Positions 15,496-24,758 of a DNA stretch of 64,000 bases are shown here, piece after piece. The position numbers and the translations under genes were made by a program. A model generated the notes under the pieces. It did not search any database and was not told the origin of the DNA. It worked only from the letters and a program-made list of their open reading frames with translations. This DNA comes from JADFNB01 sp036397455 (GTDB taxonomy: Bacteria; Gemmatimonadota; Gemmatimonadetes; Gemmatimonadales; GWC2-71-9): contig DASWIX010000062.1 in NCBI GenBank assembly GCA_036397455.1, positions 17,720 to 81,719 on the forward strand. Reading direction: 5' to 3'. Position 1 is the first letter of the stretch, and each line of letters starts with the position of its first letter.

Positions 15496-18381
15496 ATGTC
15501 AACCGGCCTTTCTCCCGAATCGCGCGGTGTGTTAGCGCTGCCCGAAGGCTTCGACGGGCTCGTCGAGAGCCTGGGTGACCGCTACGTGCTCCATTCGGAG
15601 ATCGGGCGTGGTGGGATGGCGGTTGTCCTGCGGGCACATGACACGCGGCACGGGCGCGACGTTGCCGTCAAGGTCATGAAGCCTGAACTCGCGCAGGCCG
15701 TCGGCGCCGATCGGTTCCTGCGCGAGATCCAGATCGAAGCGCGCCTGCAGCACCCTCACATCATCCCGCTGCATGACTCGGGGAGGGCCGGCGGGCTGCC
15801 GTACTACGTCATGCCCTTGGTGGAGGGGGAGTCACTCAGAGACCGCGTCCACCGCGAGGGGCAACTCCCGGTCGAGGATGCACTCGCAATCGTGCGGGAC
15901 GTGGGGGAGGCGCTGAGCTACGCCCACAGTCTCGGCTTCGTACACCGCGATATCAAGCCGGAGAACATCCTGCTCTCCGCAGGTCACGCGTTGCTCGCCG
16001 ACTTCGGGATCGCCAGGGCCGTCTGCGAAGCCGGCGGGAGTAAGCTCACGGGAACCGGATTCGCGGTTGGCACGCCGGCATACATGAGCCCGGAGCAGGC
16101 CGGCGGCGACGAGCGGGTCGATGGGCGCAGCGACATTTACGCACTGGGCTGCGTGCTCTACGAGATGCTCGTGGGCGAACCACCGTTCGGGGGCCGGACT
16201 CCGCAGGCCGTCATCGCCCGGCATCTGCAGGAGCGGCCGCCCTCGATCGAGGTCGTGCGGCCTAACGCGCCACCGCACATCATCCGCGCGATCGAACGTG
16301 CCTTGGCCAAGGTCCCGGCTGACCGGTTCCGGACCGTCTCTGAGTTTCTGTCGGCTCTCGTCGACACGACGCCGGTCGCGGCACCGCCCCGGCGCGTGAC
16401 GGTCTCGGTTCGCCAGGCGACGGCCGGTGTGATTGGGGTCGTCGCGGTCGGGGTGGCCTTCTACCTATGGAGTAGGCCGGACCCGCCGCCACTGGACGAC
16501 GGCAAGGTCGTGGTGTTCCCGCTCGCGGAGCGCAACCTGGATGGGGCGAGCGCGGGGGAGGGCGAGTTGGTGGCGCTGGCGATCGGCGCCGCATTCGACC
16601 ATACCGAGCCCTTGCGCTGGATCTACGGATGGCAACGCCTCGACGCGGATGAGCGGCTCGACCAGCGTGGGATCGCTCCAACGCGCGCGCGCGCCATTGC
16701 CCGGGCCGAGGGCGCGCGCTACTACCTCGCAGGTGCGGTGGCGCGGCTCCCGGCCTCGAACATGGTGACGGTCTGGTTGCACGACGTGGAAGGTGACTCC
16801 ATCCTCGCGCAGGAAACCGCAACCGCCGCGATAGGAGGACCGCTGTATCAGCTCGGGCTGGATGCGGTTCGTCGTGTGTTACCGGCGCTGGTGGACCCCG
16901 GCCGCACGCCCATCGACCTGCGGCCCCTGAGCGAGCCGTCACACCGTGCGTTCGCGCTCTGGCTCCAGGGTGAGCGGCTCTACCGGGAGTCGCGCTTCGA
17001 CAACGCGCGCGATCTCTACCGGCGGGCACTCGAGGCCGACTCGTCGCTCGCGTTCGCCGCCATCAAGGGAGCTCAGGCGGCGAGTTGGCGCAATCAGCAC
17101 GACGAAGCGCTGGCGTTCGTCCGCGCGGCGCTGGCGCGTGACTCGGTCCTGCCGCGTCGGTTCGCGCTGTTCGCACGCGGCTTGGACGCGTACCTCACCG
17201 GACGTGCCGACGATGCCGTGACCATCCTGCGTGAATTGGTCGACAGCCGCCCGTGGTCCGAGGCCGTAATGGCGCTCGGCGAGGTCTACTACCACCTTCT
17301 GCCCAATGTCCCGCAACTCGATTCCCTCGCCAGATCTTCGTTCGAAGGGGCCGCGCGGGACAGCGGGTTCCTCCCACCGCTCTTTCATCTGGCCGAGATC
17401 GCGATTCGCGACGGCGATCGCCGTACTGCCGAGCGCCGGCTCGATCGGTTTCGACGGTTCGATCCGGAGCCCCAGCTGGTTCGGCAGCTCGAGTGGATGT
17501 TGACCTGCGTCCAGAACGGCGTGTCCAACGTCGATTGGGATGCCGCGGTTTTGCAAGACCGTTCCGCGGTGTTGTTCGCCGGCAAGTCGCTGTCCGCGGG
17601 CGCGCGACAGCCGGACTGCGCCGCCGCGGCCTTCCGCGCGTTGCTGCGGTCCCCGGCCGCGGACCCGGGTGAGCGCTGGGGCGCGTTGGTCGGATGGCAG
17701 AGCCTGCTCGTTGCGCTCAGGCGAGATGACGAAGCCGCCGCGCTTCTGGACTCGACCGTCGCGGCCGGCACCTCGCAGGCGATGTCATTCTACGTGCTCA
17801 ATACGCTCGCGGGCGCGAAGATGGGGAACAAGGCGGCCGAGTTGGAAACGATGGTTCGCCAAGCCTACGGTGCCGACTACGCCGGATTGAGCCCACAGGC
17901 CACGTGGCTCATGGGCCTTTGGCTCGCGCGGAGTGGACTGACCGAGCGGCTCGGGGGTGTTGTCACTCAACTGGAGCGCAGAGCGGAGGACAGCAACGAG
18001 CGGCACACGCGCCTCTACGCGGAGGCAGCACGCGCGCACTGGACGCTTTCCCAAGATGACACGGCCGCGGCACTGAGTCGGTTCGAAGCTCTCCGAGCTA
18101 CCGCGCGCAGGGATTCGCTTTCCTGGGACCTGGGCGAGCCGCTCGCCGTCGAGCGACTCCGCTTGAGCGAACTCCTCTTTGCAACGGGCGACTTCGCCGG
18201 CGCGCACGACGTGGCGACCGCCTTCGATCATCCCGAACCGGCGGCCTTCATCGAGTTCGTGCCGCTGAGTCTCGCGGTTCGCTACCGCGCCGCGCACCAC
18301 ATGGGCCGTAGCGAGCTGGCCTCCGACTATCGTGACCGGCTCCGCCTGCTAGGGCGGGAGGATCTTCTCGACCGGAGGTGA
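15496..18381 (+). CDS. Transmembrane Hanks-type Ser/Thr protein kinase with C-terminal TPR-like region
   Basis: 961 aa. The kinase domain spans about 30-290: glycine loop EIGRGGMAVV, ATP lysine K59 (VAVKVMKPE), catalytic loop HRDIKPEN at 150-157, DFG at 169-171, and activation segment ending GTPAYMSPEQ. A single membrane helix lies at about 310-326 (TAGVIGVVAVGVAFYLW). The outer half starts with an adenylate-cyclase/TolB-associated type segment (VVVFPLAERN) and continues as helical TPR-like repeats, a common layout of Gemmatimonadota and Acidobacteriota kinases. It would phosphorylate cytoplasmic targets in response to an extracytoplasmic signal. The gene starts four bases after the RCC1 gene, so the RCC1 lipoprotein or the metalloprotease could be part of its sensory input; this is inference. 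Confidence 0.92.
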   Translation: MSTGLSPESRGVLALPEGFDGLVESLGDRYVLHSEIGRGGMAVVLRAHDTRHGRDVAVKVMKPELAQAVGADRFLREIQIEARLQHPHIIPLHDSGRAGGLPYYVMPLVEGESLRDRVHREGQLPVEDALAIVRDVGEALSYAHSLGFVHRDIKPENILLSAGHALLADFGIARAVCEAGGSKLTGTGFAVGTPAYMSPEQAGGDERVDGRSDIYALGCVLYEMLVGEPPFGGRTPQAVIARHLQERPPSIEVVRPNAPPHIIRAIERALAKVPADRFRTVSEFLSALVDTTPVAAPPRRVTVSVRQATAGVIGVVAVGVAFYLWSRPDPPPLDDGKVVVFPLAERNLDGASAGEGELVALAIGAAFDHTEPLRWIYGWQRLDADERLDQRGIAPTRARAIARAEGARYYLAGAVARLPASNMVTVWLHDVEGDSILAQETATAAIGGPLYQLGLDAVRRVLPALVDPGRTPIDLRPLSEPSHRAFALWLQGERLYRESRFDNARDLYRRALEADSSLAFAAIKGAQAASWRNQHDEALAFVRAALARDSVLPRRFALFARGLDAYLTGRADDAVTILRELVDSRPWSEAVMALGEVYYHLLPNVPQLDSLARSSFEGAARDSGFLPPLFHLAEIAIRDGDRRTAERRLDRFRRFDPEPQLVRQLEWMLTCVQNGVSNVDWDAAVLQDRSAVLFAGKSLSAGARQPDCAAAAFRALLRSPAADPGERWGALVGWQSLLVALRRDDEAAALLDSTVAAGTSQAMSFYVLNTLAGAKMGNKAAELETMVRQAYGADYAGLSPQATWLMGLWLARSGLTERLGGVVTQLERRAEDSNERHTRLYAEAARAHWTLSQDDTAAALSRFEALRATARRDSLSWDLGEPLAVERLRLSELLFATGDFAGAHDVATAFDHPEPAAFIEFVPLSLAVRYRAAHHMGRSELASDYRDRLRLLGREDLLDRR

Positions 18382-18406
18382 GGGCCTCCGAGAAAGTGAG
18401 GGCTAG

Positions 18407-18664
18407 ATGGCATCGCAGCAAACCAACACCATCCTCGCCGTCTCTGCGCTTGTGCTGGCGCTTGTGGCGGTGGTGGTGTCGTTCGTGATTCTCGGCTGGT
18501 CTCGTGGCAGGCTCCAGGACTGGCAGTTGCAGATGGCGACGGCGGTCTGCGACATCGAAATCGACCGGTCGCAACCCACGCCGAATCGAATCTGCCCGCC
18601 CGGGACGGGTTCGCCGGGTGATCCCGGCACCACGCCGCCCCCACCGCCCCCGTTTGGCGGGTAG
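18407..18664 (+). CDS. Small single-pass membrane protein with proline-rich tail
   Basis: 85 aa. One hydrophobic helix (about 8-30, NTILAVSALVLALVAVVVSFVIL) is followed by a short soluble part with two cysteines and a low-complexity tail rich in Gly and Pro (GTTPPPPPPFGG). No family is recognised. It starts 25 bases after the kinase stop on the same strand and ends four bases from the stop of a convergent second kinase, so it probably belongs to the kinase operon. An inverted repeat GGAGG...CCTCC lies just before it. Reality as a gene is supported by its clear membrane helix and its fit between the neighbours. Confidence 0.6.
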   Translation: MASQQTNTILAVSALVLALVAVVVSFVILGWSRGRLQDWQLQMATAVCDIEIDRSQPTPNRICPPGTGSPGDPGTTPPPPPPFGG

Positions 18665-18668
18665 TCGG

Positions 18669-19502
18669 TCAGCCGCGTGCTTGAAGCCGGCGCGTGAAAT
18701 CGCGTCCACGGGCAGGACGCTCCTCGGGTCGCTTCGCCAACGCCGCGTAGATCGCCGCCTCGACGTGCTCGGGCACGTCGGGGCGGACTACCCGGATCGC
18801 CGGCGGGCGTTCCTTCGTGATCCGGCTGAGTACCGCCTGTACAGTTGGTCCGGTGAACGGCGGCTGCCCCACCAGCATTTCGTAGAGAACCGACGCGAGC
18901 GAATAGATATCGGCGCGACCGTCGATCTCCTTGTCGTGTTGTGCCTGCTCCGGACTCATGTACTGCGGTGTCCCGATGATCAGCCCGCTCGACGACAACG
19001 AGTCCCCCCCTGCCGACGCGATCGCCCGCGCGATCCCGAAGTCGCAGACCATGACCCGGTTGCCGTCGAACAGGATGTTCCCCGGCTTGACGTCACGATG
19101 CAGCACGTTGTGCTCGTGCGCGTAATCGAGCGCCGCGGCCACCTGGCGCGTGATCTCCAGGGCGTCGTCCAACGGCAGTTGCGGCGCGTCCGCCAGTCTT
19201 CCCTCGAGGTCGCCTGTGGCGTAGGGCGTGACGTAGTAGAGGAGGGAACCGGCTTCGTTCGATTCGATGAGCGGCAGGATGTTGGGGTGATCGAGCTGAT
19301 GGAGGATCTCGATCTCGCGATGGAACCGCTCGCTCCCCATCGTCATCGCGAACTCGGGGCGCAGCACCTTGATCGCCACCTGTCGGTCGTCCTCGACCGC
19401 CCACGCGAGGAAGACCGTCGCCATCGCGCCGCGGCCGATCTTGTGCCCGACGCGGTAGCGCGCGTCCAGCGCCTCCTGCAGCTGCTCCACCGTCACCGCC
19501 AC
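18669..19502 (-). CDS. Soluble Hanks-type Ser/Thr protein kinase
   Basis: 277 aa, essentially only a kinase domain. It has glycine loop KIGRGAMATVF, ATP lysine K45 (VAIKVLRPE), catalytic HRDVKPGN at 135-142, DFG at 154-156 and activation segment GTPQYMSPEQ. There is no membrane helix or sensor domain, so it presumably acts in the cytosol and depends on a partner for input. It is convergent with the larger kinase operon, with four bases between the small membrane protein gene and this one. It shares general resemblance with the other kinase but is clearly a separate subfamily, so tandem duplication is not suggested. Confidence 0.92.
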   Translation of the reverse strand: MAVTVEQLQEALDARYRVGHKIGRGAMATVFLAWAVEDDRQVAIKVLRPEFAMTMGSERFHREIEILHQLDHPNILPLIESNEAGSLLYYVTPYATGDLEGRLADAPQLPLDDALEITRQVAAALDYAHEHNVLHRDVKPGNILFDGNRVMVCDFGIARAIASAGGDSLSSSGLIIGTPQYMSPEQAQHDKEIDGRADIYSLASVLYEMLVGQPPFTGPTVQAVLSRITKERPPAIRVVRPDVPEHVEAAIYAALAKRPEERPARGRDFTRRLQARG

Positions 19503-19561
19503 GACCCGCTCCCGGTTGAGCCATCCCTACGTTACCCGCTGGGCTCGCATCAGGCCAGCGT

Positions 19562-20782
19562 TCAGGCGGTGGCCGTCTCCTCCAACTCGCGGCCCCGCGT
19601 TTCGGGCAGCAGCCAGAGCACGAGCCCCAGGGCCGCGACGGCAAACACGGCGGTCCCCGACACGGCCGCGCCCCAGCCGATGGTCTCCGCCGCCGCCGCC
19701 ACGATCACCGGCGCGACGATGTAGCCGATCCGGCCGAGCAGGTTGTTCGACCACGCGTACGCGTCGCCGCGCATCGCCGTGGGGAACAACTCCGTGGTGA
19801 AGGTATTGAGCACTGCCGGCAATGCGGCGACGCCGAAGATGGCCCCGGTGAGCGCCGCGGTGAGCGGCCAATAGCCATGCAGCTGATACGCGCCGAAGAC
19901 GCAGCCCGCCAACACGAGGTAGATCAGCGCGGCCCCCGCTTTCCTCCCCCAGCCGTCGAGCAGCTTGCCGACCATGAACACCAATGGGAGGCTGACGAGC
20001 GACGCAATCGCGATCGCCGACCCGACCTGCCCGTCCGTGAACCCACGCTCGGCCACGGCGAACTCCTTCCAGAACACGACAGCGTTCTGCGTGCACATGT
20101 ACGTGAGTCCCCAGATCACCGCGAGCTGGAACACGCGGTTGCGGCGCGGCGATCGCAGCGTGTCGAACAGCTTCGCTCGCGTGGTCGCCGCGTGTTCCCG
20201 GTGCGCGGCGAAACGGCCGGTCTCCTTGAGGTTGCGGCGCGCGTACGCCAACACCAGCAACGGCAACACGCCGACGAAGTAGACCGACCGCCAGCCGAAC
20301 GGCGTGACGAGCAGCAGCGGCACTACTGCGGCGCAGACGATGGAGCCCAGCGCGGTGCATGCCTGGATGATCCCGATCGCGAACCCGCGGCGGTCGGCGG
20401 GGAATTCCTCCGCCGCGATCACCATCGCCAATGCCCACTCGGCTATGAGGAATATCCGCGCGATGAGCTGAAAGGCCGCGAAATCGTACGGGCCCCGCGA
20501 GAGCCCGCTGAGAAACGTGAACGAGGCGTAACCGAGGATCGTGATCATCAGGACACGGCGGCGTCCCAGGCGATCGGCCAGCCGCACGAGACCGTATGCC
20601 GCGACGGTCCCGATGCCGATGACGGACACCAGCCAGCCACCCTGGGCTTCGGACAGCCCCATGTCGGCTCGGAGATTGGGGAGGATCTGGCTCAGGGCCA
20701 TGAAGTCGTAACCTTCGAAGAAGGTCGCGACCGAGAGAAAGATGAACAGCCGCCGCTGATACGGCGACAGCGGCGGCGCCAC
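19562..20782 (-). CDS. Major facilitator superfamily transporter
   Basis: 406 aa with 12 predicted membrane helices. MFS signatures are visible: FFEGYDFMALSQILPNL in helix 1 (the GYD pattern of aromatic acid/sugar-type porters), loop 2-3 LADRLGRRRVLM, and the second-half counterpart GKLLDGWGRKAGA. FTTELFPTAMRGDAYAWSNNLLGRIG and LPETRGRELEE near the end are typical of the sugar-porter/AAHS-like group. The substrate cannot be named. The start is a GTG (20782) directly following the TAA of the M28 gene, so it is co-transcribed with that peptidase and might import its products. Confidence 0.88.
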   Translation of the reverse strand: MAPPLSPYQRRLFIFLSVATFFEGYDFMALSQILPNLRADMGLSEAQGGWLVSVIGIGTVAAYGLVRLADRLGRRRVLMITILGYASFTFLSGLSRGPYDFAAFQLIARIFLIAEWALAMVIAAEEFPADRRGFAIGIIQACTALGSIVCAAVVPLLLVTPFGWRSVYFVGVLPLLVLAYARRNLKETGRFAAHREHAATTRAKLFDTLRSPRRNRVFQLAVIWGLTYMCTQNAVVFWKEFAVAERGFTDGQVGSAIAIASLVSLPLVFMVGKLLDGWGRKAGAALIYLVLAGCVFGAYQLHGYWPLTAALTGAIFGVAALPAVLNTFTTELFPTAMRGDAYAWSNNLLGRIGYIVAPVIVAAAAETIGWGAAVSGTAVFAVAALGLVLWLLPETRGRELEETATA

Positions 20783-22195
20783 TTACGGTCTCATGATGCC
20801 CGAGGGGAACGCGACCGGGCTCTCGGTGCCGTTCCGCCCGACTGCCGCCACACCGAAGTAGTAGTTGTCGATCACAAGCCCGTCGAACACGTGGTCGGTG
20901 GCCAGCCCCATCCAACGGCTGTGGTCCCATGTGGGAGAATCCGTCAGACGCCAGTAGACGCGGTATCCGGCAAACGCCGTGGTGTCTGTGGGTGCCGACC
21001 AGGAAAGCCGGGCGTCGGCCCGCACGATCCCGCCGACGCGCACGTCGCCGGGCGCGGCCGGCGCCCAGGCCAATGACGCGAGCGTAGCCGCGTTGAGCGC
21101 CGTGAGCTTGCGGGCGTAGTCGAAGTCCACCCCCTCGAGCACGTCACCATACGCGATGCCGTCCTCGATCCGAATGTCCTGATGCTGGCGGTCGTAATTC
21201 TCGTTGGTCTCCATGATCCGGACGGCCGGATACCCGCGGTTGGCGAACGGGGTGTGGTGGCCGCCGCGGCCGAACCGGTCGAGTCGGTACACCATGATGA
21301 TGTCCAGATTCCGCACGTATTGATCGGCGATCCGGTCCACGTAGCGTGCCAGCTGGCGAGAGACGCCGTCGACGTCGCTGCCCACCGATCGCCTCGCGCC
21401 GATGGTCCGGGTGAACTGCTGCAACGCACCGAGCAGCACCTCCCGGTCGGCCGTGTCCGGGTCGAAATCGATGAGAATTGGCGGGTTCCCGTCCGAAAAT
21501 ACCCGTGCCGTCCCGTTATCGACGACGCCGTTGACCCCCTCGACATTCCCGATCATGTCATTGTTGAGCACCGCGGTGATGTCCCAGCCGCGTTCCGCCG
21601 CGACCCGCGCGACGGTCTGCCCGCCCCAGAGCCCTTGTTCTTCTCCCGCAAGGCCCAGGTACACGATCGATCCGTTGAACCGATAGTTGGTGAGGACGCG
21701 TGCCGCCTCGATCGTGCCGGCCATGCCGCTGGCGTTGTCGTTGGCGCCGGGGGCCGAATCGACCGCGTTACCGCCCTGTGTGATGCGGCTGTCGATGTCG
21801 CCGCTCATGATGACCATGCGATTGGGGTCGGTCGTGCCCCGTTGGATCGCGACCACGTTGACGATGTTGGTGGGCTCGTCGCGTCGCAGCCGCGAGGATC
21901 CGGCGGGGAACTCCTCGGACAGGTAGAACACCTCGAGACACCCCCCGCACGCCGCACTGATCCGATCGAACTCGGCCTTGATCCAGCGCCGCGCGGCGCC
22001 GATTCCGCGTGTCGCGGACAGCGTGTCGGACATCGTATTCCGGGTACCGAAGCTCACGAGCTGCTCGATGTCCGCCCGGATCCGGTCGGCCGATACCGCC
22101 GCCACGATTTCATGAATGCGCGGATCTTCCCGCTGCGGCGGTGCCTGTGCCAACAGCGGTGACGTGAGTACGGCGCTCAGAATGATACTACGCAT
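20783..22195 (-). CDS. Secreted M28-family peptidase with C-terminal fibronectin III-like domain
   Basis: 470 aa. The signal peptide MRSIILSAVLTSPLLA gives cleavage A16|Q17. The M28 core shows PGANDNASGMAG (bridging Asp), LAGEEQGLWGG (catalytic and metal Glu), NNDMIGN, and a late RGGHHTPFANRGYPAVRI (His ligand). The first metal motif, normally HxD, reads SGDIDSR, so the usual first His is an Asp. The last 85 residues resemble an FN3 domain (ARLSWSAPTDTTAFAGYRVYWRLT). Probably an aminopeptidase acting outside the cytoplasm. The MFS gene begins immediately at its stop codon. The start at 22195 places the hydrophobic leader at the N-terminus. Confidence 0.88.
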   Translation of the reverse strand: MRSIILSAVLTSPLLAQAPPQREDPRIHEIVAAVSADRIRADIEQLVSFGTRNTMSDTLSATRGIGAARRWIKAEFDRISAACGGCLEVFYLSEEFPAGSSRLRRDEPTNIVNVVAIQRGTTDPNRMVIMSGDIDSRITQGGNAVDSAPGANDNASGMAGTIEAARVLTNYRFNGSIVYLGLAGEEQGLWGGQTVARVAAERGWDITAVLNNDMIGNVEGVNGVVDNGTARVFSDGNPPILIDFDPDTADREVLLGALQQFTRTIGARRSVGSDVDGVSRQLARYVDRIADQYVRNLDIIMVYRLDRFGRGGHHTPFANRGYPAVRIMETNENYDRQHQDIRIEDGIAYGDVLEGVDFDYARKLTALNAATLASLAWAPAAPGDVRVGGIVRADARLSWSAPTDTTAFAGYRVYWRLTDSPTWDHSRWMGLATDHVFDGLVIDNYYFGVAAVGRNGTESPVAFPSGIMRP

Positions 22196-22258
22196 GAGGT
22201 CTTCCCCCTGACCTGTCACCGCCCGCGACCGCCTTGGACCGTCTATGCCCGTCCAAGA

Positions 22259-22876
22259 CTACATCCCCGGCGGGACGCCCGCCTTGTATCGCACGTAGAC
22301 CCACGAGATCGGGACGATCAGAATGCCCGCGGCCAGAATGGTCAGGGCGATCAGCACGCCACCGACGATCTGCGCCCGCTGGCTTTGCTCCGCGGCCTCG
22401 AACAGCGCGGAGTCTCGCCGACTGGCGAGGACGATCATCGCTTCACGTCCGGCAACGCCGAGGTCGAGCAAGTCACTTCCGGTCGGGCGCCGGAGATCCT
22501 GCATCACCGTGAGCACCAGGCTTTTGTCCGTCGAGTCCGCGAGCCCGTCACGCAGGGCGGCCAGTTCACCGCGCAGCGCCTCACCGATCGAGTCACGCAG
22601 CGTGCGCTGCGCCTCGAACTCGATCTCGCCGGTCGCCATCTGGCGCCAGACCTCGAGCGCCGCGGTGTACCGATTGAGGGTCCGAACCATGTGCTGGCCT
22701 TCACGGACCTGGGACGCGGCACGGCCCAATCCCACGACATGCAGCAGTCCAACGAGGATCGCGGCGATCAACGCCACAGCGGCGATGGTCAGCGCCACCC
22801 CGGGACGAATACCCTTGTAGTCCTGGAGTGCAATGGCAAGCGACGAGCGTGGCTGGGTCATCGTGTCGGCCCTCAT
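22259..22876 (-). CDS. Two-helix membrane protein with a periplasmic helical-bundle region
   Basis: 205 aa from the ATG at 22876, with an alternative ATG at 22861. A first membrane helix (about 27-49, VALTIAAVALIAAILVGLLHVV) is followed by about 110 residues of charged amphipathic helix that look like a four-helix-bundle sensor. A second helix (about 167-190, GVLIALTILAAGILIVPISWVYV) leads to a very short cytoplasmic tail. The topology matches the input half of chemoreceptors and sensor kinases, but no output domain is present. Function unknown. It is divergent from the lipoprotein gene at 22988. Confidence 0.65.
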   Translation of the reverse strand: MRADTMTQPRSSLAIALQDYKGIRPGVALTIAAVALIAAILVGLLHVVGLGRAASQVREGQHMVRTLNRYTAALEVWRQMATGEIEFEAQRTLRDSIGEALRGELAALRDGLADSTDKSLVLTVMQDLRRPTGSDLLDLGVAGREAMIVLASRRDSALFEAAEQSQRAQIVGGVLIALTILAAGILIVPISWVYVRYKAGVPPGM

Positions 22877-22987
22877 GAGCGGAATGGTTGGCGCAGGCAA
22901 CGCTATCCGCTGCGCGAGATTGACGCAAGCCCGACCGCTGGTATTTTTCGATTCGTAGTTCGTCGACCATCGATGGAGGGAGTGGCC

Positions 22988-23461
22988 ATGGTGCGTAGCG
23001 TATTGCTGGTAGGTCTGCTCGGGTTCTTGGTGGCCTGTACCCCGCAGCTTTCCCGGCAGGATCGCGCCGTTCTCGAACAGGTCATGAACGAGCGGGTCGC
23101 GGGCTGGGAACGAGCGATGAGCAACCGCGACCAGAACGAGATCGCGTCGTTCTATCACCAGGTGCAGGGCGTTTCGCTTGCGTGGCCGAATGGACGCCGC
23201 ACGCAGGGCTGGGACGATGCCACCCTGGCCATCGGCGATTTTTTCCGCGGCGTCGCGCGACTGAATTTCTCCCTGCAAGACACGAACGTCGAAATCCTGT
23301 CGGCCGGTGCCTGCGTCGCGACCTTCCGGTTCTCGGCCGATGTCGTCCTCTCGAGTACCGACCGGGACATCTACACGGGTCAGGGCACGATCGTCTGGAC
23401 CACCGACGAAGCCGGGGAGTGGCGCATTCACACCGCCCAACTGTCGCGTAGCCCGTCGTAG
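22988..23461 (+). CDS. NTF2/SnoaL-like (DUF4440-type) lipoprotein
   Basis: 157 aa. The lipobox is LVAC (C17) after MVRSVLLVGLLGFLVA. The mature part has the NTF2-like pattern: an amphipathic helix (MNERVAGWERAMSNRDQNEI), then ASFYHQVQGVSLAWPNGRRTQGW, and the terminal strands ATFRFSADVVLS and GTIVWTTDEAGEWRIHTAQLS. Such cone-shaped domains bind small hydrophobic molecules or act as enzyme partners; no catalytic residues can be assigned. The ATG at 22988 is preceded by GGAGGGAG at 22975-22982 and is preferred over the ATG at 22973, which lies on the ribosome binding site itself. Confidence 0.8.
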   Translation: MVRSVLLVGLLGFLVACTPQLSRQDRAVLEQVMNERVAGWERAMSNRDQNEIASFYHQVQGVSLAWPNGRRTQGWDDATLAIGDFFRGVARLNFSLQDTNVEILSAGACVATFRFSADVVLSSTDRDIYTGQGTIVWTTDEAGEWRIHTAQLSRSPS

Positions 23462-23564
23462 ACCGCCGCCGCCGCGCGCACGCGGCGATGGGTGAACGTG
23501 ATACGGCCTTGTGCGAAATCACAGGGCGCTTTATTGTAGCGAAACCTCCACCGGAGCCCGGCGA

Positions 23565-24677
23565 ATGTCGGACGCCTTCCTCAGTTCAGAGGAATTTGCG
23601 GACGAGGCACATCAGCTCTACAACCAAGGTTTGTATGACGACGCGATCGAGCTGTTGCGTCGTGGAGTCGACGTGTATCCATTTGCCGCCGAACTGCACG
23701 TGGGTATAGCCTATGCGCAGTTGGCGCGCGAGCAGTTCGCGTGGGCGCGCCGAAGCTTCGAGCGTGTGCTCGAACTGGATCCCGAGCACGAGGACGCGCT
23801 CGTCGGGTATGGCGAAACGCTCCTGAAGTTCGGTGAGCATGCCCGTGCCGTCGAGTGTTTCGAGACGATGCTGGTACTCGGGTATCGCGAAGACCACGAC
23901 CTCGTGTTGCAGGCCGGCCGGGCCTTGTTCCGGGAAGGGGCCGTGGAGGCGGCACGCCGATTTTTCACGGTGGCGGCTGAGTCCCACCCCGATTCATCCG
24001 AAGCGGCGGCCTGTCGCGGCTACGCCGACCACCGATTGGGTGATGAGGCCGCGGCCATCCGCTGGCTTCGCCACGCATTGGAGCTCGACGAGAGCCATGT
24101 CGAAGCGCGGATCTATCTCGGCAATCTCCTGTACGACCGCGGCGAGTTCGAAGCGGCGCTGTTCCACTTCGCGCGGACCGAGCCCGACGACCATGTCGAT
24201 GAGCTGGCGGTCTGGCGCCTGATCGAACTGAAGAAGTCGATCTACCACGTGTCGCCGAAGGACGTGGAGATCGGCCCGTGGGCCGAGCGCCTGGTTCAGC
24301 TGGCGTCCGGGGCTGACGCGATCGACGTCCTGCTGGACGAAATCGAAGCCACGCAGCCCGACGGCACGATCCGCGACCCGCTGCAACTCGAACTCTTTTC
24401 CACGCTGCTGATGGACCTCGAGGGGATGCATCGGACCTCGACGGGATCCCACCGGATTACGACGCGCGGGGGCCTGAGCTACATCGGTACGTGGGAGGAG
24501 ATCGTGCTCCAAATGCAGCGCGACGATCCGCTATGGGCCGACCTGACCACCGCCGGCTACATGGAACATGTCGCCCGGCGTAGCGTTGCGGAGACCGGCG
24601 TGATGATTCCCTCCAACGATGCGGAGGCGTTCGTCCTCGGCAGTGCGGCCGCGGGACTGCTGAGCATCGTCCGGTAG
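23565..24677 (+). CDS. Tetratricopeptide-repeat protein
   Basis: 370 aa, no signal peptide or membrane helix. Residues about 10-215 form six or so TPR units, with typical consensus in EEFADEAHQLYNQGLYDDAIELLRRGV, SFERVLELDPEHEDALVGYGETLL and WLRHALELDESHVEARIYLGNLLYDRGEFEAAL. The C-terminal 120 residues are a separate domain (HRTSTGSHRITTRGGLSY, WADLTTAGYMEHVARRS) that is not recognised. Probably a protein-protein interaction scaffold in the cytoplasm. The gene stands alone between a divergently organised region and an M16 gene 81 bases downstream. Confidence 0.85.
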   Translation: MSDAFLSSEEFADEAHQLYNQGLYDDAIELLRRGVDVYPFAAELHVGIAYAQLAREQFAWARRSFERVLELDPEHEDALVGYGETLLKFGEHARAVECFETMLVLGYREDHDLVLQAGRALFREGAVEAARRFFTVAAESHPDSSEAAACRGYADHRLGDEAAAIRWLRHALELDESHVEARIYLGNLLYDRGEFEAALFHFARTEPDDHVDELAVWRLIELKKSIYHVSPKDVEIGPWAERLVQLASGADAIDVLLDEIEATQPDGTIRDPLQLELFSTLLMDLEGMHRTSTGSHRITTRGGLSYIGTWEEIVLQMQRDDPLWADLTTAGYMEHVARRSVAETGVMIPSNDAEAFVLGSAAAGLLSIVR

Positions 24678-24758
24678 GACCGCGCAACGCGGCTCCCGCG
24701 CCGCGCCGATGGCGTCGTTAGATTACCCACCTGCCGACCGTCACCTTTCCCTGACAGA

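Noticed and set aside
18407..19502. The two kinases as a recent tandem duplication
   Set aside because: They are convergent, differ in length and architecture, and share only the conserved kinase motifs.
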